Below are positions 11,635 through 23,431 of a stretch of 64,000 bases of DNA, piece by piece. Numbering within the stretch: position 1 is the stretch's first letter; each line of letters begins with the position of its first letter. The translations under genes and the position numbers were made by a program. The notes under the pieces are model-generated. The model had not been told where the DNA came from, made no database searches, and saw nothing but the letters and a program-made list of their open reading frames with translations. Origin of the DNA: Corydoras sp. C115. Its lineage: Eukaryota; Chordata; Actinopteri; Siluriformes; Callichthyidae. The DNA lies in assembly GCA_019802505.1 (NCBI GenBank), contig JAFMOC010000692.1, positions 77,501-141,500 on the forward strand. The letters are read 5' to 3'.

Positions 11635-11744
11635 CTTCAGCACGGTGATGTTCCAGGTAAAACTCTCCACTGCTTTGCTCTGTTTCCGGCCCTTCAAATT
11701 TTCCTTCTCGGTCAGCTTGACCAGATCCTCATGAAACTGCATTC
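11635..11744 (-). CDS. plcl1-like: PLCL-family exon: C-terminal tail, part 3
   Basis: This exon is 110 nt long: two bases finishing a Gly codon, then 36 codons. The acceptor is ttgtttgatag|GAATGCAG and the donor is CTGAAG|GTACGA. It reads MQFHEDLVKLTEKENLKGRK and then QSKAVESFTWNITVLK. The motif SFTWNIT(V/I)LK is nearly invariant at this point in PLCL proteins. The acceptor lies next to a (TTG)n stretch on the minus strand. Confidence 0.95.
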
Positions 11745-11839
11745 CTATCAAACAACAACAACACACATCTGTAAGGACTTCAAACTGACGTGGGTTCTAA
11801 TGGAGGAGGAGTGGATGGGGCAAACGTTAGTCAAATTAC

Positions 11840-12170
11840 AATGGCTGCACAATGGCTGAGTGGTTGGCATGTTCTCCTCTCAGTGCTAGGGATTCCCGGT
11901 TCGAATCCCAATCTGGGTGGAGTTTCCATGTTCTCCACGTGTCCGCGTGGGTTTCATCCGGTTTCTCCGGTTTCCTCCCACAGTCCAAAAACATGGATTC
12001 AAGGTCAATTGAATTATTTAAATTGCCCCATATAGAGTGTGTGTGTGAGTGAGTGTGTGTCCAGCGATAGATTGGTGTCCTGTCCTGGGTGTATCTGCCC
12101 AGCGCCCGAAACGTTCTCCCCTGGATGGGCATGGGGAACCCCCCCAATACCCTTATAGAGGATAAAGTGA
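11840..12170 (+). mobile_element. V-SINE
   Basis: Head to ctaatagaggataaag homologue, tail lost. Confidence 0.92.
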
Positions 12171-12179
12171 ATATTGGCA

Positions 12180-12440
12180 CTGGCCAGATAGACCCAGGAC
12201 TGGACGCCAATCTATCACTGGGCACACACTCACTCACACAGACACACTCTATATGGGGCAATTTGGAGAATTCAATTGACTTGATGCATGTTTTTGGACT
12301 GTGGGAGGAAACCGGAGAACCCGGAGGAAACCCACGAGGACACGGGGAGAACATGGAAACTCCACCCAGATTGGGATTCGAACCGGGAATCCTTAGCGCT
12401 GAGAGGAGAACATGCCAACCACTAAGTCATCTGCCGCCAT
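12180..12440 (-). mobile_element. V-SINE 5' two-thirds
   Basis: Fused tail-to-tail with the preceding plus copy inside the ggcagatacacccagg region. Confidence 0.9.
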
Positions 12441-12459
12441 TTTATATATATATATATTT

Positions 12460-12806
12460 ATTCATTCATTATCTCCCGCTTTATCCTCTATTAGGGTCGC
12501 GGTGGGGTTCCCCATGCCCATCCAGGGGAGAACATCCCGGGCGCTGGGCAGACACACCCAGGACAGGGCGCCAATCCATCGCTGGGCACACACTCACTTA
12601 CACACACACACTCTATATGGGGCAATTTTGAGAATTCAATTGACTTGATCCATGTTTTTGGACTGTGGGAGGAAACCGGAGAACCCGGAGGAAACCCACG
12701 CGGACACGGGGAGAACATGGAAACTCCACCCAGATTGGGATTCGAACCGGGAATCCCTACTGCTGAGAGGAGAACATGCCAAACCACTAAGCCACCATGC
12801 CGCCCT
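12460..12806 (-). mobile_element. V-SINE, full length
   Basis: The head ends at a TATATA linker. Confidence 0.93.
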
Positions 12807-12864
12807 ATATATATATATATATATATGCAAATGTCTTTATCTGTGTACAGGCTTGCAAGGTGAA

Positions 12865-13045
12865 TAGGCTGCTCTAAAATTGCCCCATATAGAGTGCGTC
12901 TGTGTGAGTGAGTGTGTGCCCAGTGATAGATTGGCGTCCTGTCCTGGGTGTATCTGCCCAGCGCCCGAAACGTTCTCCCCTGGATGGACATGGAGAACCA
13001 CCCCCCCCACAACCCTAATAGAGGATAAAGCAGAAGATAATGGAT
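12865..13045 (+). mobile_element. V-SINE 3' half
   Basis: Starts at aaattgccccatatagag and ends gataatgga. Confidence 0.9.
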
Positions 13046-13555
13046 CAGACATTTTATTTCTTTTACTAAAAATTTAAAATGAATAAATGACATGGACGTG
13101 AAGCTTATTGCTCAGTCCTTTGCACAAGACTTTAATTTACAAAATCATTTAAGGACCGTGTGATTTTTCTAACATCATCAGCTCATGTTTTGTTTTTGTT
13201 TCTCGTTTCCATCCGAAGAGACAATGGGAGTTGTCCTGTCCCATTTCAGCGTTTAAGCCTCATAAGGCAATGTTCACATAGCGTCCATCATTCCTCTCTC
13301 CCGAGCAGCTTCTTTCCATTTGCACATATTAGCACGCAAGAATACAACGTCTAGATTAATGAAAAATGTAACACAATATGCGCTGTCCCAATATCTCTCC
13401 CCATCTGCTGCCAGAGATTAAGACTTTTCAGTTGGACCACAGTGTAATGAAAATGCGGCCCATCTGCTCAGCACCACCGGAGCTTTTTAAACTGTTCCAC
13501 GCTTCGGTTTGACCGTAGGAACCTTTACCATCGTTACATCGCCAAAAGGAAAATT
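13046..13555. other. intronic unique sequence
   Basis: About 510 bp, AT-rich. No PLCL exon found. Confidence 0.6.
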
Positions 13556-13895
13556 CATCCATCCATTATCTTCAGCATTATCCTATATTAGGGTCGCGGG
13601 GGGTGTTCCCCATGCCCATCCAGAGGAGAACGTTTCAGGCGCTGGGGAGATACACCCAGGACAGGGGGGCAATCTATCGCTGGGCACACACTCACTCACA
13701 CAGACACACTCTATATGGGGCAATTTGGAGAACTCAATTGACTTGATCCATGTTTTTGGACTGTGGGAGGAAAGCGGAGAACCCGGAGGAAACCCACACG
13801 GACACGGGGAGGACATGGATACTCCACCCAGATGGGGATTCGAACCGGGAATCCCTAGCGCTGAGAGGAGAACATGCTAACCACTAAGCCACCGG
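13556..13895 (-). mobile_element. V-SINE, full length
   Basis: Antisense, ending gccaccggcacgctcc. Confidence 0.93.
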
Positions 13896-13979
13896 CACGC
13901 TCCAAAAGGAATATGAAATTGAGTAATAAAATAAGCAAAATTAGTCTAGACTTACAAAAAAATTACATTAATAATAATT

Positions 13980-14377
13980 AGGGGTGAGCTGCAATATTCG
14001 CCGATTCGACGATTCGATTCGGAGAACCGTAGTCGACTATGAACCTCATAGTCGAATGTACCATTTTGACCACATGGGGGCGCCCATGGCTGCTGCTAAG
14101 CATTAGTTTTTACATGAAATGTCTTTGTTTTCGTTATATATATAGCCTTTTGTCAAATAAAATCATCCTAATTTCTAGAAGAAAAAAGAAAAACAAAAAA
14201 AAAAGGTTTTCTTTTGTCAGAAAAACAAGTAAAATATATTTAAAAAATCTTTTTTAAAAACTACGCTTATAGCGCCATCTTGTGGTGAAATTTTAACTGA
14301 TTCGACTATCAGTCGACTATAGGGAAAATCTGACGAATCAGATTCGACTACGAATATTTGTAGTTGAATACAGCCCT
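13980..14377 (+). mobile_element. hAT-like MITE, copy 1
   Basis: Begins aggggtgagctgcaatattcg and ends cagccct with an imperfect terminal inverted repeat. It is internally rich in GTCGACTAT/ATAGTCGA pieces and contains ccatcttgtggtg. It has no coding capacity. Three other copies are in the window. The hAT-like call rests on CAGGGGTG-type ends. Confidence 0.75.
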
Positions 14378-14394
14378 AATAATAATATAATATG

Positions 14395-14615
14395 GTGGCT
14401 TAGTGGTTAGCATGTTCTCCTCTCAGAGCTGGGGATCCAGGTTGGAATCCCAATCTGGGTGGAGTTTCCATGTGCTCCCCGTGTCTGCGTGGGTTTCCTC
14501 CGGCTTCTCCACTTTCCTCCCACAGTCCAAAAACTGGGTGGAGTTTCCATGTTCTCCCCATGTTCCCACAGTCCCACAGTCCAAAAACATGGATTTAAGG
14601 TAAATTAATTAATTT
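14395..14615 (+). mobile_element. V-SINE 5' part with internal duplication
   Basis: The V-domain start tgggtggagtttccatgt occurs twice (14,455 and 14,535). Confidence 0.85.
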
Positions 14616-14624
14616 TTTTTTTTT

Positions 14625-15100
14625 TCCGTTTATTAGGTTCGAAGGGGGGGTTCTCTATACCCACCCAGGGGAGAACGTTTCGGGCGCTGTCTTTCAGACA
14701 AACACGCAGTATATGGGGCAATTTAGATTTAGATTTAATTTACCTTGAATCCATGTTTATGGACTGTGGGAGGAATCCACCACGGACACAATCTGGGTGG
14801 AGTTTCCATGTTCCCCTCACATGACATTCCTCTGGGTTCTCCGGTTTTCTTCCACAATCCAAAACCATGGATTCAAGATAAATCGGCTTTACATTGCCCT
14901 TATATAAATTGCTCCTATGGGCGGCACAGTGGTTTAGTGTTTAGCATGTTCTCCTCTCAGCGCTGGGGATCCAGGTTCAAATCCCAATCTGGGTGGAGTT
15001 TCCATGTTCCCAATGTGTCTGCGCGGGTTACCTGCAGGTTATCTGGCGTTCTTCCCAAAAACATGGATTTAAAGTAAATAGAATGTTTTAAATTGCCCCA
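14625..15100. mobile_element. old V-SINE fragments
   Basis: Diverged pieces on both strands: minus at 14,640-14,775, plus at 14,785-14,915, and plus with head at 14,918-15,095. Confidence 0.7.
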
Positions 15101-15125
15101 TATATATATATATATATATATATAT

Positions 15126-15160
<35 letters not shown>
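15098..15160. repeat. (AT)n(GA)n compound microsatellite
   Basis: About 14 AT then about 16 GA dinucleotides. Confidence 0.95.
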
Positions 15161-15162
<2 letters not shown>

Positions 15163-15214
15163 AAAATCCCAGAAAAATTACAGGTTGGTTTAATTAATGT
15201 AATGTTCCTGTAGG

Positions 15215-15550
15215 GGGCGGCATGGTGGCTTAGTGGATAGCATGTTCTCCTCTCAGCACTAGGGATTCCCGGTTCCAATCTGGGTGGAGTGTCTGTGTGG
15301 GTTTCCACCGGGTTCTCCGGTTTCCTGCCACAGTCCAAAAACATGGATCAAGGGCGATTGATTTCTCTAAATTGCCCCATATAGAGTGTGTTTGTGTGAG
15401 TGAGTGTGTTTCCAGTGATAGATTGGCACCCTGTCCTGGGTGTATCTGCCCAGCGCCTGAAACGTTCTCCACTGGATGGGCATGGGGAACCCCCGCCCCC
15501 CCCGCCCCCCCGCCCCCCCGCCCCCCCGCGACCCTAGTAGAGGATTAATG
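15215..15550 (+). mobile_element. V-SINE
   Basis: Complete head. The C tract has become a repeated C7G array (cccgcccccccg) at 15,491-15,532. Confidence 0.92.
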
Positions 15551-15594
15551 AATGAATGTAAATTGCAAAATTACTCTTACCCTACAAGAACATT

Positions 15595-15895
15595 CATCCA
15601 TTATCTTTCCCTTTATCCTCTACTAGGGTCGTGGGGGTGGGGGGGGTTTCTCCATGCCCCCCCAGAGGAGAACGTGGGCAGATAGACCCAGGACAGGACG
15701 CCAAATTATCGCTGGGCGCACAAACTCACTCACTCACACAAACCCACTGTATATGGCGCAATTTAGAGCATCCGATTCACCTTGAATCCATATTTTTGGA
15801 CTGTGGAAGAACATGGAAACTCCATCCAGATTGGGATTTGAACTTGGTTCCCCAGTGCTGAGAGGAGAACATGCTCGCCACCATGTCGCCCCCTA
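15595..15895 (-). mobile_element. V-SINE, diverged
   Basis: Antisense copy with several deletions. Confidence 0.88.
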
Positions 15896-15956
15896 CAGGA
15901 ACATTATCAGTAACATTTCAGGGCTTTAATCCTCTATGTTCCGTGCTAACACCCAC

Positions 15957-16032
15957 CTTCTTTCTGCACTTGGGCGATCCTGTCTTGCACTCCATCCGCA
16001 CTCTCGATCAGCTGCCTATTGGCCGAGATCAT
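15957..16032 (-). CDS. plcl1-like: PLCL-family short exon: C-terminal tail, part 2
   Basis: This exon is 76 nt long: 25 codons plus one base. It begins phase 0 after gtcgttgcag and ends phase 1 at GAAG|GTGGGT. It reads MISANRQLIESADGVQDRIA and then QVQKE. The trailing G joins GA of the next exon to make Gly, giving QKEGMQFHEDL, which matches the family's CQKAGMEFHEEL. The exon is too short to stand out as an open frame. It was found by looking for the missing PLCL segment between its neighbours, and both length and phase fit exactly. Confidence 0.9.
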
Positions 16033-16390
16033 CTGCAACGACACGACGACCTCCAACCATCACGGAGATGCACAGAGCACGTGTCCACTGTTCACTGACC
16101 CCTACGAAATCCCCCTCCCAAAGTAAGCAGTGACCCCGTCTGCCCTCTCCCACAGCTGATATTTATAACATTTTCGCCCGGCCGGGCCGGACTCGCTTCG
16201 TCTGGCTGTCTCTGATGTTCCACAAGGACCTGACTCAACAGTCCAGCTGGGGGAGAACGCGCACGCCTGCTGCCTGCGAGGAACAGAAATACCCCTCTGC
16301 CAGCCGGCTATGATGAATGTGTGATCTGACCGCCGAGTTCTGCTGCTGACCAGAACATTTGTACGAATTTGGGAGAATTAGCTGAAGGAG
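16033..16390. other. intronic unique sequence
   Basis: GC-richer, non-repetitive intron upstream of the 76-nt exon. No other exon seen. Confidence 0.6.
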
Positions 16391-16733
16391 GGCGGCACGG
16401 TGGTTTAGTGGTCAGCATGTTCTCCTCTCAGCACTAGGGATTCCCGGTTCGAATCCCCATCTGGGTGGAGTTTCCATGTTCTCCCCGTGTCTGCGTGGGT
16501 TTCCTCCGGGTTCTCCGGTTTCCTCCCACAGTTCAACAACATGGATCGAGTCAATTGAGTTCTCCAAATCGCCCCATATAGAGTGTGTATGTGTGAGTGA
16601 GTGTGTCCAGCGATGGATTGGCGTCCTGTCCCGGGTGTATCTGCCCAGCGCCCAAAACGTTCTCCCCTGGATGGGCATGGGGAACCCCCCCGCGACCCTA
16701 ATAGAAGATAAAGCGGGAGATAATGAATGAATG
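16391..16733 (+). mobile_element. V-SINE, near-consensus reference copy
   Basis: This copy shows the family structure. (1) A tRNA-like head with A box (tggtttagtggtcagcatg; other copies TGGCTTAGTGG) and perfect B box GGTTCGAATCC. (2) The V-domain shared by V-SINEs, from ggagtttccatgttctcccc to cccacagtccaaaaacatgg homologue. (3) A family-specific 3' region with attgccccatatagagtgtg, ctgtcccgggtgtatctgcc, gttctcccctggatgggcat and ctaatagaggataaagcgg. (4) A short ATGA tail. RNA polymerase III transcription and LINE-dependent mobility are inferred from the class. Confidence 0.95.
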
Positions 16734-16781
16734 AAGAGCTGAAGGAGGCATGAACGGCAACGAACATTATGTACACAAAAC

Positions 16782-17127
16782 AGGGCGGCACGGTGGCTTA
16801 GTGGTTAGCATGTTCTCCTCACAGTGCTAGGGATTCCTGGTTCGAATCCCAATCTGGGATGTTCTCCCCGTGTCCGTGTGGGTTTCCTCCGGGTTCTCCG
16901 GTTTCCTCCCACCGTCCAAAAACGAGGATCAAGTCAATTGAATTCTCCAAATTGCCCCATATAGAGTGTGTATGTGTGAGTGAGTGTGTCCAGTGATGGA
17001 TTGGCGTCCTGTCCCGGGTGTATCTGCCCAGCGCCCAAAACGTTCTCCCCTGGATGGGCATGGGGAACCCCCCCACCCCCCCCACGACCCTAATAGAGGA
17101 TAAAGCGGAAGATAATGGATGGATGGT
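16782..17127 (+). mobile_element. V-SINE
   Basis: Complete, with a short deletion after caatctggg. Confidence 0.92.
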
Positions 17128-17129
17128 AC

Positions 17130-17465
17130 ATTCATTCATTCATTATCTCCCGCTTCATCCTCTATTAGGGTCGCGGTGGGGTTCCCCATGCCCATCCAGG
17201 GGAGAACGTTTCGGGCGCTGGGCAGATACACCCAGTCCATCGCTGGACACACACTCACTCACACACACACACTCTATATGGGGCAATTTTAAGAATTCAA
17301 TTGACTTGATCCATGTTTTTGGACCGTGGAGGAAACCGAAGAACCCGGAGGAAACCCACGCAGACACGGGGAGAACATGGAAACTCCACCCAGATGGGGA
17401 TTCGAACCGGGAATCCCTAGCGCTGAGAGGAGAACGTGCTAACCACTAAGCCACCGTGCCGCCCT
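17130..17465 (-). mobile_element. V-SINE
   Basis: Antisense, tail-to-tail with the previous copy, with a small deletion at cacccagtccatcgc. Confidence 0.92.
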
Positions 17466-17838
17466 GGATGGTACATGATTTAAAATAATGTATTGTCTAT
17501 CACGCATTGATACGAATGTAAAGCGTTGTGTCAGAGTTGTGTGTTATTGTTAATAATGGAAGTTCTAAGGACCTACCGCTTTAATTATTGACTTTTTCAT
17601 TTACTTTTAAGTCCAAAGAGCAGGAGATCAGACATTACAGGTATCACATGCTGTCACATTGCATTGGGTTTGTTAATAAGCAGCTGAATGGAAGTGTGGA
17701 ACGTGATAATAGGAGCACGTCGCGCAGTTTACTTTGTGTTTTATTTGTGTTTTATTTACTCGCGCTGCAAGTGAAGCATACTAGAGAAAATGATTGCTAA
17801 GTTCTATAAAACAAAGCTAAATGTGAATCCTTCAAATT
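17466..17838. other. intronic unique sequence
   Basis: AT-rich. No exon or repeat found. Confidence 0.6.
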
Positions 17839-18136
17839 AGGGGTGAGCTGCAATATTCGCTGATTCGACGATTCGATTCGGAGAACCGTAGTCGACTATG
17901 AACCTCATAGTCGAATGTACCATTTTGACCACATGGGGGCGCCCATGGCTGCTGCTAAGCATTAGTTTTTACATGAAATGTCTGTTTTCGTTATATTTCG
18001 TTGCACATTCCAAATGAGCAGAAAAACAAGTGAAATATAAAAATATATATTTTTTAAAAACCACGCTTATAGCGCCATCTTGTGGTGAAATTTTAACTGA
18101 TTCGACTATCAGTCGACTATAGGGAAAATCTGACGA
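17839..18136 (+). mobile_element. hAT-like MITE, copy 2, 3'-truncated
   Basis: Nearly identical to copy 1 over the first 150 bp. It carries an internal deletion and stops at aaatctgacgaa, where a V-SINE fragment begins. Confidence 0.75.
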
Positions 18137-18144
18137 AGAACCCG

Positions 18145-18238
18145 CCCCATGCCCATCCAGGGGAGAACATTTCGGGCGCTGGGCAGATACACCCAGGACA
18201 GGACGCCAATCTATCGCTGGGCACACACTCACTCACAC
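18145..18238 (-). mobile_element. V-SINE fragment
   Basis: Only the ccatgcccatcc to cacacactcactcac part. Confidence 0.85.
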
Positions 18239-18274
18239 TGTATTCCTTTAAGAAATAGTTATTTTATATACGGC

Positions 18275-18742
18275 ATGGAGTGGTTTAGTGGTTTAGCATG
18301 TTCTCCTCTCAGCGCTAGGGATTCCCAGTTCGAATCCCCATCTGGATGGAGTTTCCATGTTCTCCCCATGTCCGCGTGGGTTTCCTCCGGGTTCTCCGGT
18401 TTCCTCCCACAGTCCAAAAACATGGATCAATTAGTTCTTCAATGAGTTCTTCAAATTGCCCCATATAGAGTGTTTGTGTGAGTGAGTGTGTGTCCAGTGA
18501 TAGATTGGCGCCCGAAACGTTCTCCCCTGGATGGGCATGGGGAACCCCCCCCCCCCCCCCAATTGATCAAGTCAATTGAATGCTCCAAATTGCCCCATAT
18601 AGAGTGTGTCTGTGTGAGTGTGTGTGTCCAGTGATAGATTGGCGCCCTGTCCTGGGTCTATCTGCCCAGCGCCCGAAACGTTCTCCCCTGGATGGGCATG
18701 GGGAACCCCACCGCGACCCTAATAGAGGATAAAGCGGATGAA
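18275..18742 (+). mobile_element. V-SINE plus extra 3' half
   Basis: A complete copy ends in a C tract (18,547-18,560) and is followed directly by a second 3' half starting gatcaagtcaattg. Confidence 0.9.
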
Positions 18743-19046
18743 TATATACGGCACAACCCGACTCCAGCACGCACATAATAAATAATAATGATTAAGTTCT
18801 GTTTTAGAACATAATTCATTTGAAAACCTGCTTTGTGGTCTGCAGCCTGAAAGTTTTTTTAAGGTATTTAAAAAAAAGTATTTAAATTCAGGGGTTGGAC
18901 TTTCTATGACGCATTAGCGGACCAATAGCAGCACACCGCAGGGGAGCGGGGGATTGAAAAGTACAGCGTAAAAGTACGTGGCTTTAGGCCTTCTAGTGTT
19001 TAATTTGTGTTTAATTTGTGTTTAAATTGTGTTTTGTTTTATTCAC

Positions 19047-19250
19047 CATGTCATATGCACTCAGCAGCTTGCGCGTGGTGTCATTCGGGTTTGCGAGTGG
19101 CTCCAGCCACGGGTAACCGTCTTTAAGGATGAGACTGGCCCCTGGACACCCGTCTGAGCCCTGCAACCTGGTGGCCAGACTCTGCATGCACTGCTTCAAT
19201 GTGGCCACTGGGGGGAGCCCACACTGCTCTTTAAATGCCACCGCAGCGTT
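19047..19250 (-). CDS. plcl1-like: PLCL-family exon: C-terminal tail, part 1
   Basis: This exon has 68 codons, phase 0 to phase 0. The acceptor is ctgtcctcag|AACGCT and the donor is GACATG|GTGAAT. It reads NAAVAFKEQCGLPPVATLKQ, then MQSLATRLQGSDGCPGASL, then YPWLEPLANPNDTTRKLLSA ending YDM. It matches the PLCL segment that follows RENMQ in mammals (NAIVSIKELCGLPP). The flanking introns hold V-SINE pieces and an AT-rich tract at 19,321-19,380. Confidence 0.93.
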
Positions 19251-19381
19251 CTGAGGACAGAAAGATTAAACGCACGAAACTGATGCAACGAAGCTGCAAA
19301 CCTTTAAACATGAGGACAAATTATTATTTATTTATTATTATTATTATTTATTAAATTATTATTTTATTAAAGAATTATTCA

Positions 19382-19985
19382 TGCATGTTCTCCTCTCAGC
19401 ACTAGGGATTCCCGGTTCGAATCCCCATCTGGGTGGAGTTTCCACCTTCTCCCCGTGTCCGTGTGGGTTTCCTCCGGGTTCTCCGGTTTCCTCCCACAGT
19501 CCAGAAACATGGATTCAAGGTAAAGTAAATGCTCAAAATTGCCCCAATTAGTGGTTAGCATGTTCTCCTCTCAGCACTAGGGATTCCCGGTTCGAATCCC
19601 CATCTGGGTGGAGTTTCCATGTTCTCCCCGTGTCCGCGTGGGTTTCCTCCGGGTTCTCCGCTTTCCTCCCACAGTCCAAAAACATGGATCAAGGTCAATT
19701 AAATTCTCCAAATTGCCCCATATAGAGTGTGTCTGTGTGAGTGAGTGTGTGGCCAGTGATAGATTGACGCCCTGTCCTGGGTGAATCTGCCCAGCGCCCG
19801 AAACATTCTCCCCTGGGTGGTGTTCCGATTGTTCTCCTCATGTCTGTGTGGGTTTCCTCCGGGTTCTCTGGTTTCCTCCCACAGTCCAAAAACATGGATC
19901 AAGTCAATTGAGTTCTCCAAATTGCCCCATATAGAGTGTGTCCCCCCCCCCACCCAGTAGAGAATTAAGCGATAAATAATGATAC
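19382..19985 (+). mobile_element. V-SINE cluster (three partial copies)
   Basis: Head/V-domain pieces at 19,382-19,545, 19,552-19,820 and 19,826-19,975, all sense. The third retains only the V-domain and the 3' linker. Confidence 0.88.
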
Positions 19986-19987
19986 GA

Positions 19988-20205
19988 GGCACCGCGGTGG
20001 CTTAGTGGTTGGCATGTTCTCCTCTCAGTGCTAGGGATTCCCGGTTTGAATCCCAATCTGGGTGGAGTTTCCATGTTCTCCCCGTGTCCGCGTGGGTTTC
20101 CTCCGGGTTCTCTGGTTTCCTCCCACAGTCCAAATCCACCCAGTACAGGGCGCCATATCAATCGCACTCACTCACACACACAATCACACTATATGGGGCA
20201 ATTAA
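19988..20205 (+). mobile_element. V-SINE 5' part with inverted 3' remnant
   Basis: Head and V-domain, then cacccagtacagggcgcc on the opposite strand, ending about 40 bp before the exon. Confidence 0.85.
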
Positions 20206-20248
20206 GCGCATTCGCTTCTTGGATGTTCTGTTGGCGTTTCTCACTCAC

Positions 20249-20611
20249 CAGTGCGTTCTCCCGCAGATCAGTAGCCTCTCTCAGAGGAAGGCCGGCCAGG
20301 CGGAACGTCTCATCCAGCACTTTGATGGCCGTGTTGCGCAGGGTGACGTACTCGCGCCCTCGCCGCGCTCCTTTCCGAACAGAAATGCCCCGCCGGGAGG
20401 CTTTTCCGCCGCCGCGCCGGTTTGTGATGGCCACGTGCACGAACAGCCGAGCGTGGGTTAGAGGTTCTCCGGCCAAGTTCAGCAGCGGGACGTTCCGATA
20501 GCCAGGCTGAAGGCATTCGAATGCGATGGTGTACTGACCGATGAAGTCATCGCCGATGTAGTCGTCATCGAGGACGACGAACCTCAGCAGGGCCAGCTCC
20601 GGCATGTTTAC
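20249..20611 (-). CDS. plcl1-like: PLCL-family exon: second half of C2 domain
   Basis: This exon has 121 codons, phase 0 to phase 0. The acceptor is gcgcgtag|GTAAAC and the donor is GCACTG|GTGAGT. The translation begins VNMPELALLRFVVLDDDYIG and continues with FIGQYTIAFECLQPGYR, LFVHVAITNRRGGGK and REATDLRENAL. This is the C-terminal half of the C2 domain and the start of the helical tail found in all PLCL proteins. The Arg-rich stretch (ASRRGISVRKGARRGREY) is closer to PLCL2 than PLCL1 as I recall them, whereas the PH region is closer to PLCL1. The previous exon ends EFEFQ, so the join EFQ-VNMPEL is exact for the family. Confidence 0.95.
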
Positions 20612-20699
20612 CTACGCGCATAGAACGTACAAATATATAAAAATAACTCGGTTCTAGACTCAAGGTCGGTTTTTTTATACCAATAATCATATAGATGGA

Positions 20700-21240
20700 C
20701 ATTCATTCATTCATTCATTCATTCATTTATATTCTGCTTTATCCTCTATTAGGGTCGCGATGGGGTTCCCGATGCTCATCTAGGGGAGAACGTTTCGGGT
20801 GCAGGGCAGATACACCCAGGACAGGGCGCCAATCTATCGCTAAGCATACACTAACTCACAAACACACATTACATGGGGCAATTAAAGCATTCCATGCATC
20901 CATTATCTTCCGCTTTATCCTCTACTAGGGTCGCGGGCAGGGGGGGTTCCCCATGCCCATCCAGGGGAGAACGTTTGGGTGCTGGGCAGATACACCCAGG
21001 ACAGGACGCCAATCTATCATTAAGCATACACTCACTGACACAGACACACTCTATATGGGGCAATTTAAAGCATTCCATCCATTCATAATTCTTCCTCTTA
21101 ATTCTCTACTAGGGTCGCGGGGGGGTTCTCCATGCCCATCCTGTCCTGGGTGTATCTGCCCAGTGCCCGAAACGTTCTCCCCTGGATGGGAACCCCCCCC
21201 CACGACACTAAAATAGGATAAAGCGGAAGGTAATGGATGG
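20700..21240 (-). mobile_element. three chained V-SINE 3' halves
   Basis: Antisense 3' halves at about 20,700-20,888, 20,889-21,072 and 21,073-21,240, all ending at atggggcaatt(t/a)aaagcattcc. The period is about 187 bp and the last unit is rearranged. Confidence 0.85.
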
Positions 21241-21254
21241 ATGGATATATAATA

Positions 21255-21259
21255 AGTGA

Positions 21260-21345
<86 letters not shown>
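21255..21345. repeat. (AT)n microsatellite
   Basis: Uninterrupted AT run of about 85 bp. Confidence 0.97.
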
Positions 21346-21346
<1 letters not shown>

Positions 21347-21427
21347 GTATGTATGTATATATGTATATATATATATATATCTAGAACTGTAGAACTACAA
21401 AGTCAATCTATATGATCAGTGGACCTG

Positions 21428-21631
<204 letters not shown>

Positions 21632-21942
21632 ATATATATTTTTATATATATATATATATATATTAAAGGATAATAGATCTGACCTTTAGTGTAAGGTACT
21701 CACAGAGGCTGTGTTCTGTCAGAGCTTACAGAGTTCCGTGCCACACTTTTAAGTCTGTTCTATTGCATAATTGGAATTGTTTATGCCAAGTCCAGAGTGA
21801 GCGAAAATATTTTTGTTAACTGTCACAGTTTAATGTGGCATTGTCTCAGCTGGCACGGCCCGGCCCGGCTCCCGGCTTCGAAAATGTTTTTAAAGCTAAG
21901 GCTGTGGATGGTGTGTTATAGTGTGCAATGCTATAAACGGTG

Positions 21943-22047
<105 letters not shown>

Positions 22048-22129
22048 TAATTTTTATATCCTGGTGGGATTTAAGGCCTGATTGCATGCCAAACCCTCTC
22101 CTCAGTCCTTATGGATACGAGCATTAAAA

Positions 22130-22470
22130 CTTTATCTCCCGCTTTATCCTCTATTAGGGTCGTGGGGGGGTTCCCCATGCCCATCCAGAGGAGAACGTCT
22201 CGGGCGCTGGGCAGATACACCCAGGACAGGGCGCCAATCTATCACTGGGCACATACTCACTCACACAGACACACTCTATATGGGGCAATTTGGAGAACTC
22301 AATTGACTTGATCCATGTTTTTGGACTGTGGGAGGAAACCGGAGAACCCGGAGGAAACCCACACGGACACGGGGAGAACATGGAAATTCCACCCAGATTG
22401 GGATTCGAACCGGGAATCCCTAGCGCTGAGAGGAGAACATGCTAATTACTCCAACACTGTACCGTCCTTA
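22130..22470 (-). mobile_element. V-SINE, full length
   Basis: Antisense. The head is altered to aattactccaacactgtaccg. Confidence 0.92.
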
Positions 22471-22483
22471 TATATAGTTTTTT

Positions 22484-22508
22484 TATATATATATATATAT
22501 ATATTATA

Positions 22509-22596
<88 letters not shown>

Positions 22597-22598
22597 AT
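22484..22598. repeat. (AT)n microsatellite
   Basis: Interrupted AT run of about 110 bp. Confidence 0.95.
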
Positions 22599-22878
22599 AG
22601 CTTAGTGGTTAGTATGTTCTTCTCTCCAATTTGGGAGGAGTTTCCATGTTCTCCCCGTGTCCGTGTAGGTTTCCTCCGGGTTCTCCGGTTTCCTCCCATA
22701 GTCCAAAAACATGGATCAAGGTCAATTCTCCAAATTGCCCCATATAGAGTGTGTCTGTGTGAGTGAGTGTGTGTCCAGTGATAGATTGGCGCCCTGTCCT
22801 GGGTGTATCTGCCCAGCGCCCGAGACGTTCTCCCCTGGATGGGCATGGGGAACCCCCCCCCTACCCTAGTAGAGGATC
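22599..22878 (+). mobile_element. V-SINE with deleted B box
   Basis: The head jumps from gttcttctctcc to aatttgggaggagtttcc, removing the B box. Confidence 0.88.
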
Positions 22879-23038
22879 AGGTCTGGCTCACATTACTAAT
22901 TCTTTTTTTTTAAATGATAGTAGTTGGAATTGGATCTCACTGAACTCAGATCAGCTGTAAGCTTGTCTGTAGTCCCTCCCTCTAGGTCCCCATCTGGATG
23001 TGTCTGGTCTTGTGTGTGGTCCCACTATGTGGCAAAGA

Positions 23039-23094
<56 letters not shown>

Positions 23095-23148
23095 TGTGTG
23101 TACAAAAATATGGTTGATAGCAGTCAAGGTTATGCTGATAAATATTTA

Positions 23149-23217
<69 letters not shown>

Positions 23218-23430
23218 ATTAGTCAGATATGTGGATGGTCTCCTGGGTGACAAAATGCCGTCTTTTTCCCCAGACATGTCTTTATGAAACATTAAAAATG
23301 CATCGAGGCGAATTCTAAATCCTCAGTAAAGCTTCAGATACGGCTTTTGATTTCTCTTTAACGTTCCAGACGTCAGGTTTTAGATTAGATTCCTTCCTTT
23401 GTTCCTCTGAACACACAGATCAACCTGCAT
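22879..23430. repeat. unique intron with two (GT)n tracts
   Basis: (GT)n at 23,042-23,100 and 23,154-23,213, separated by 53 bp. No exon is seen in the remainder. Confidence 0.85.
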
Positions 23431-23431
23431 C

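Noticed and set aside
16391..16470. tRNA gene
   Set aside because: A and B boxes are present, but the sequence continues into the V-domain and cannot form a full cloverleaf with a CCA-ready end. It is a SINE head.
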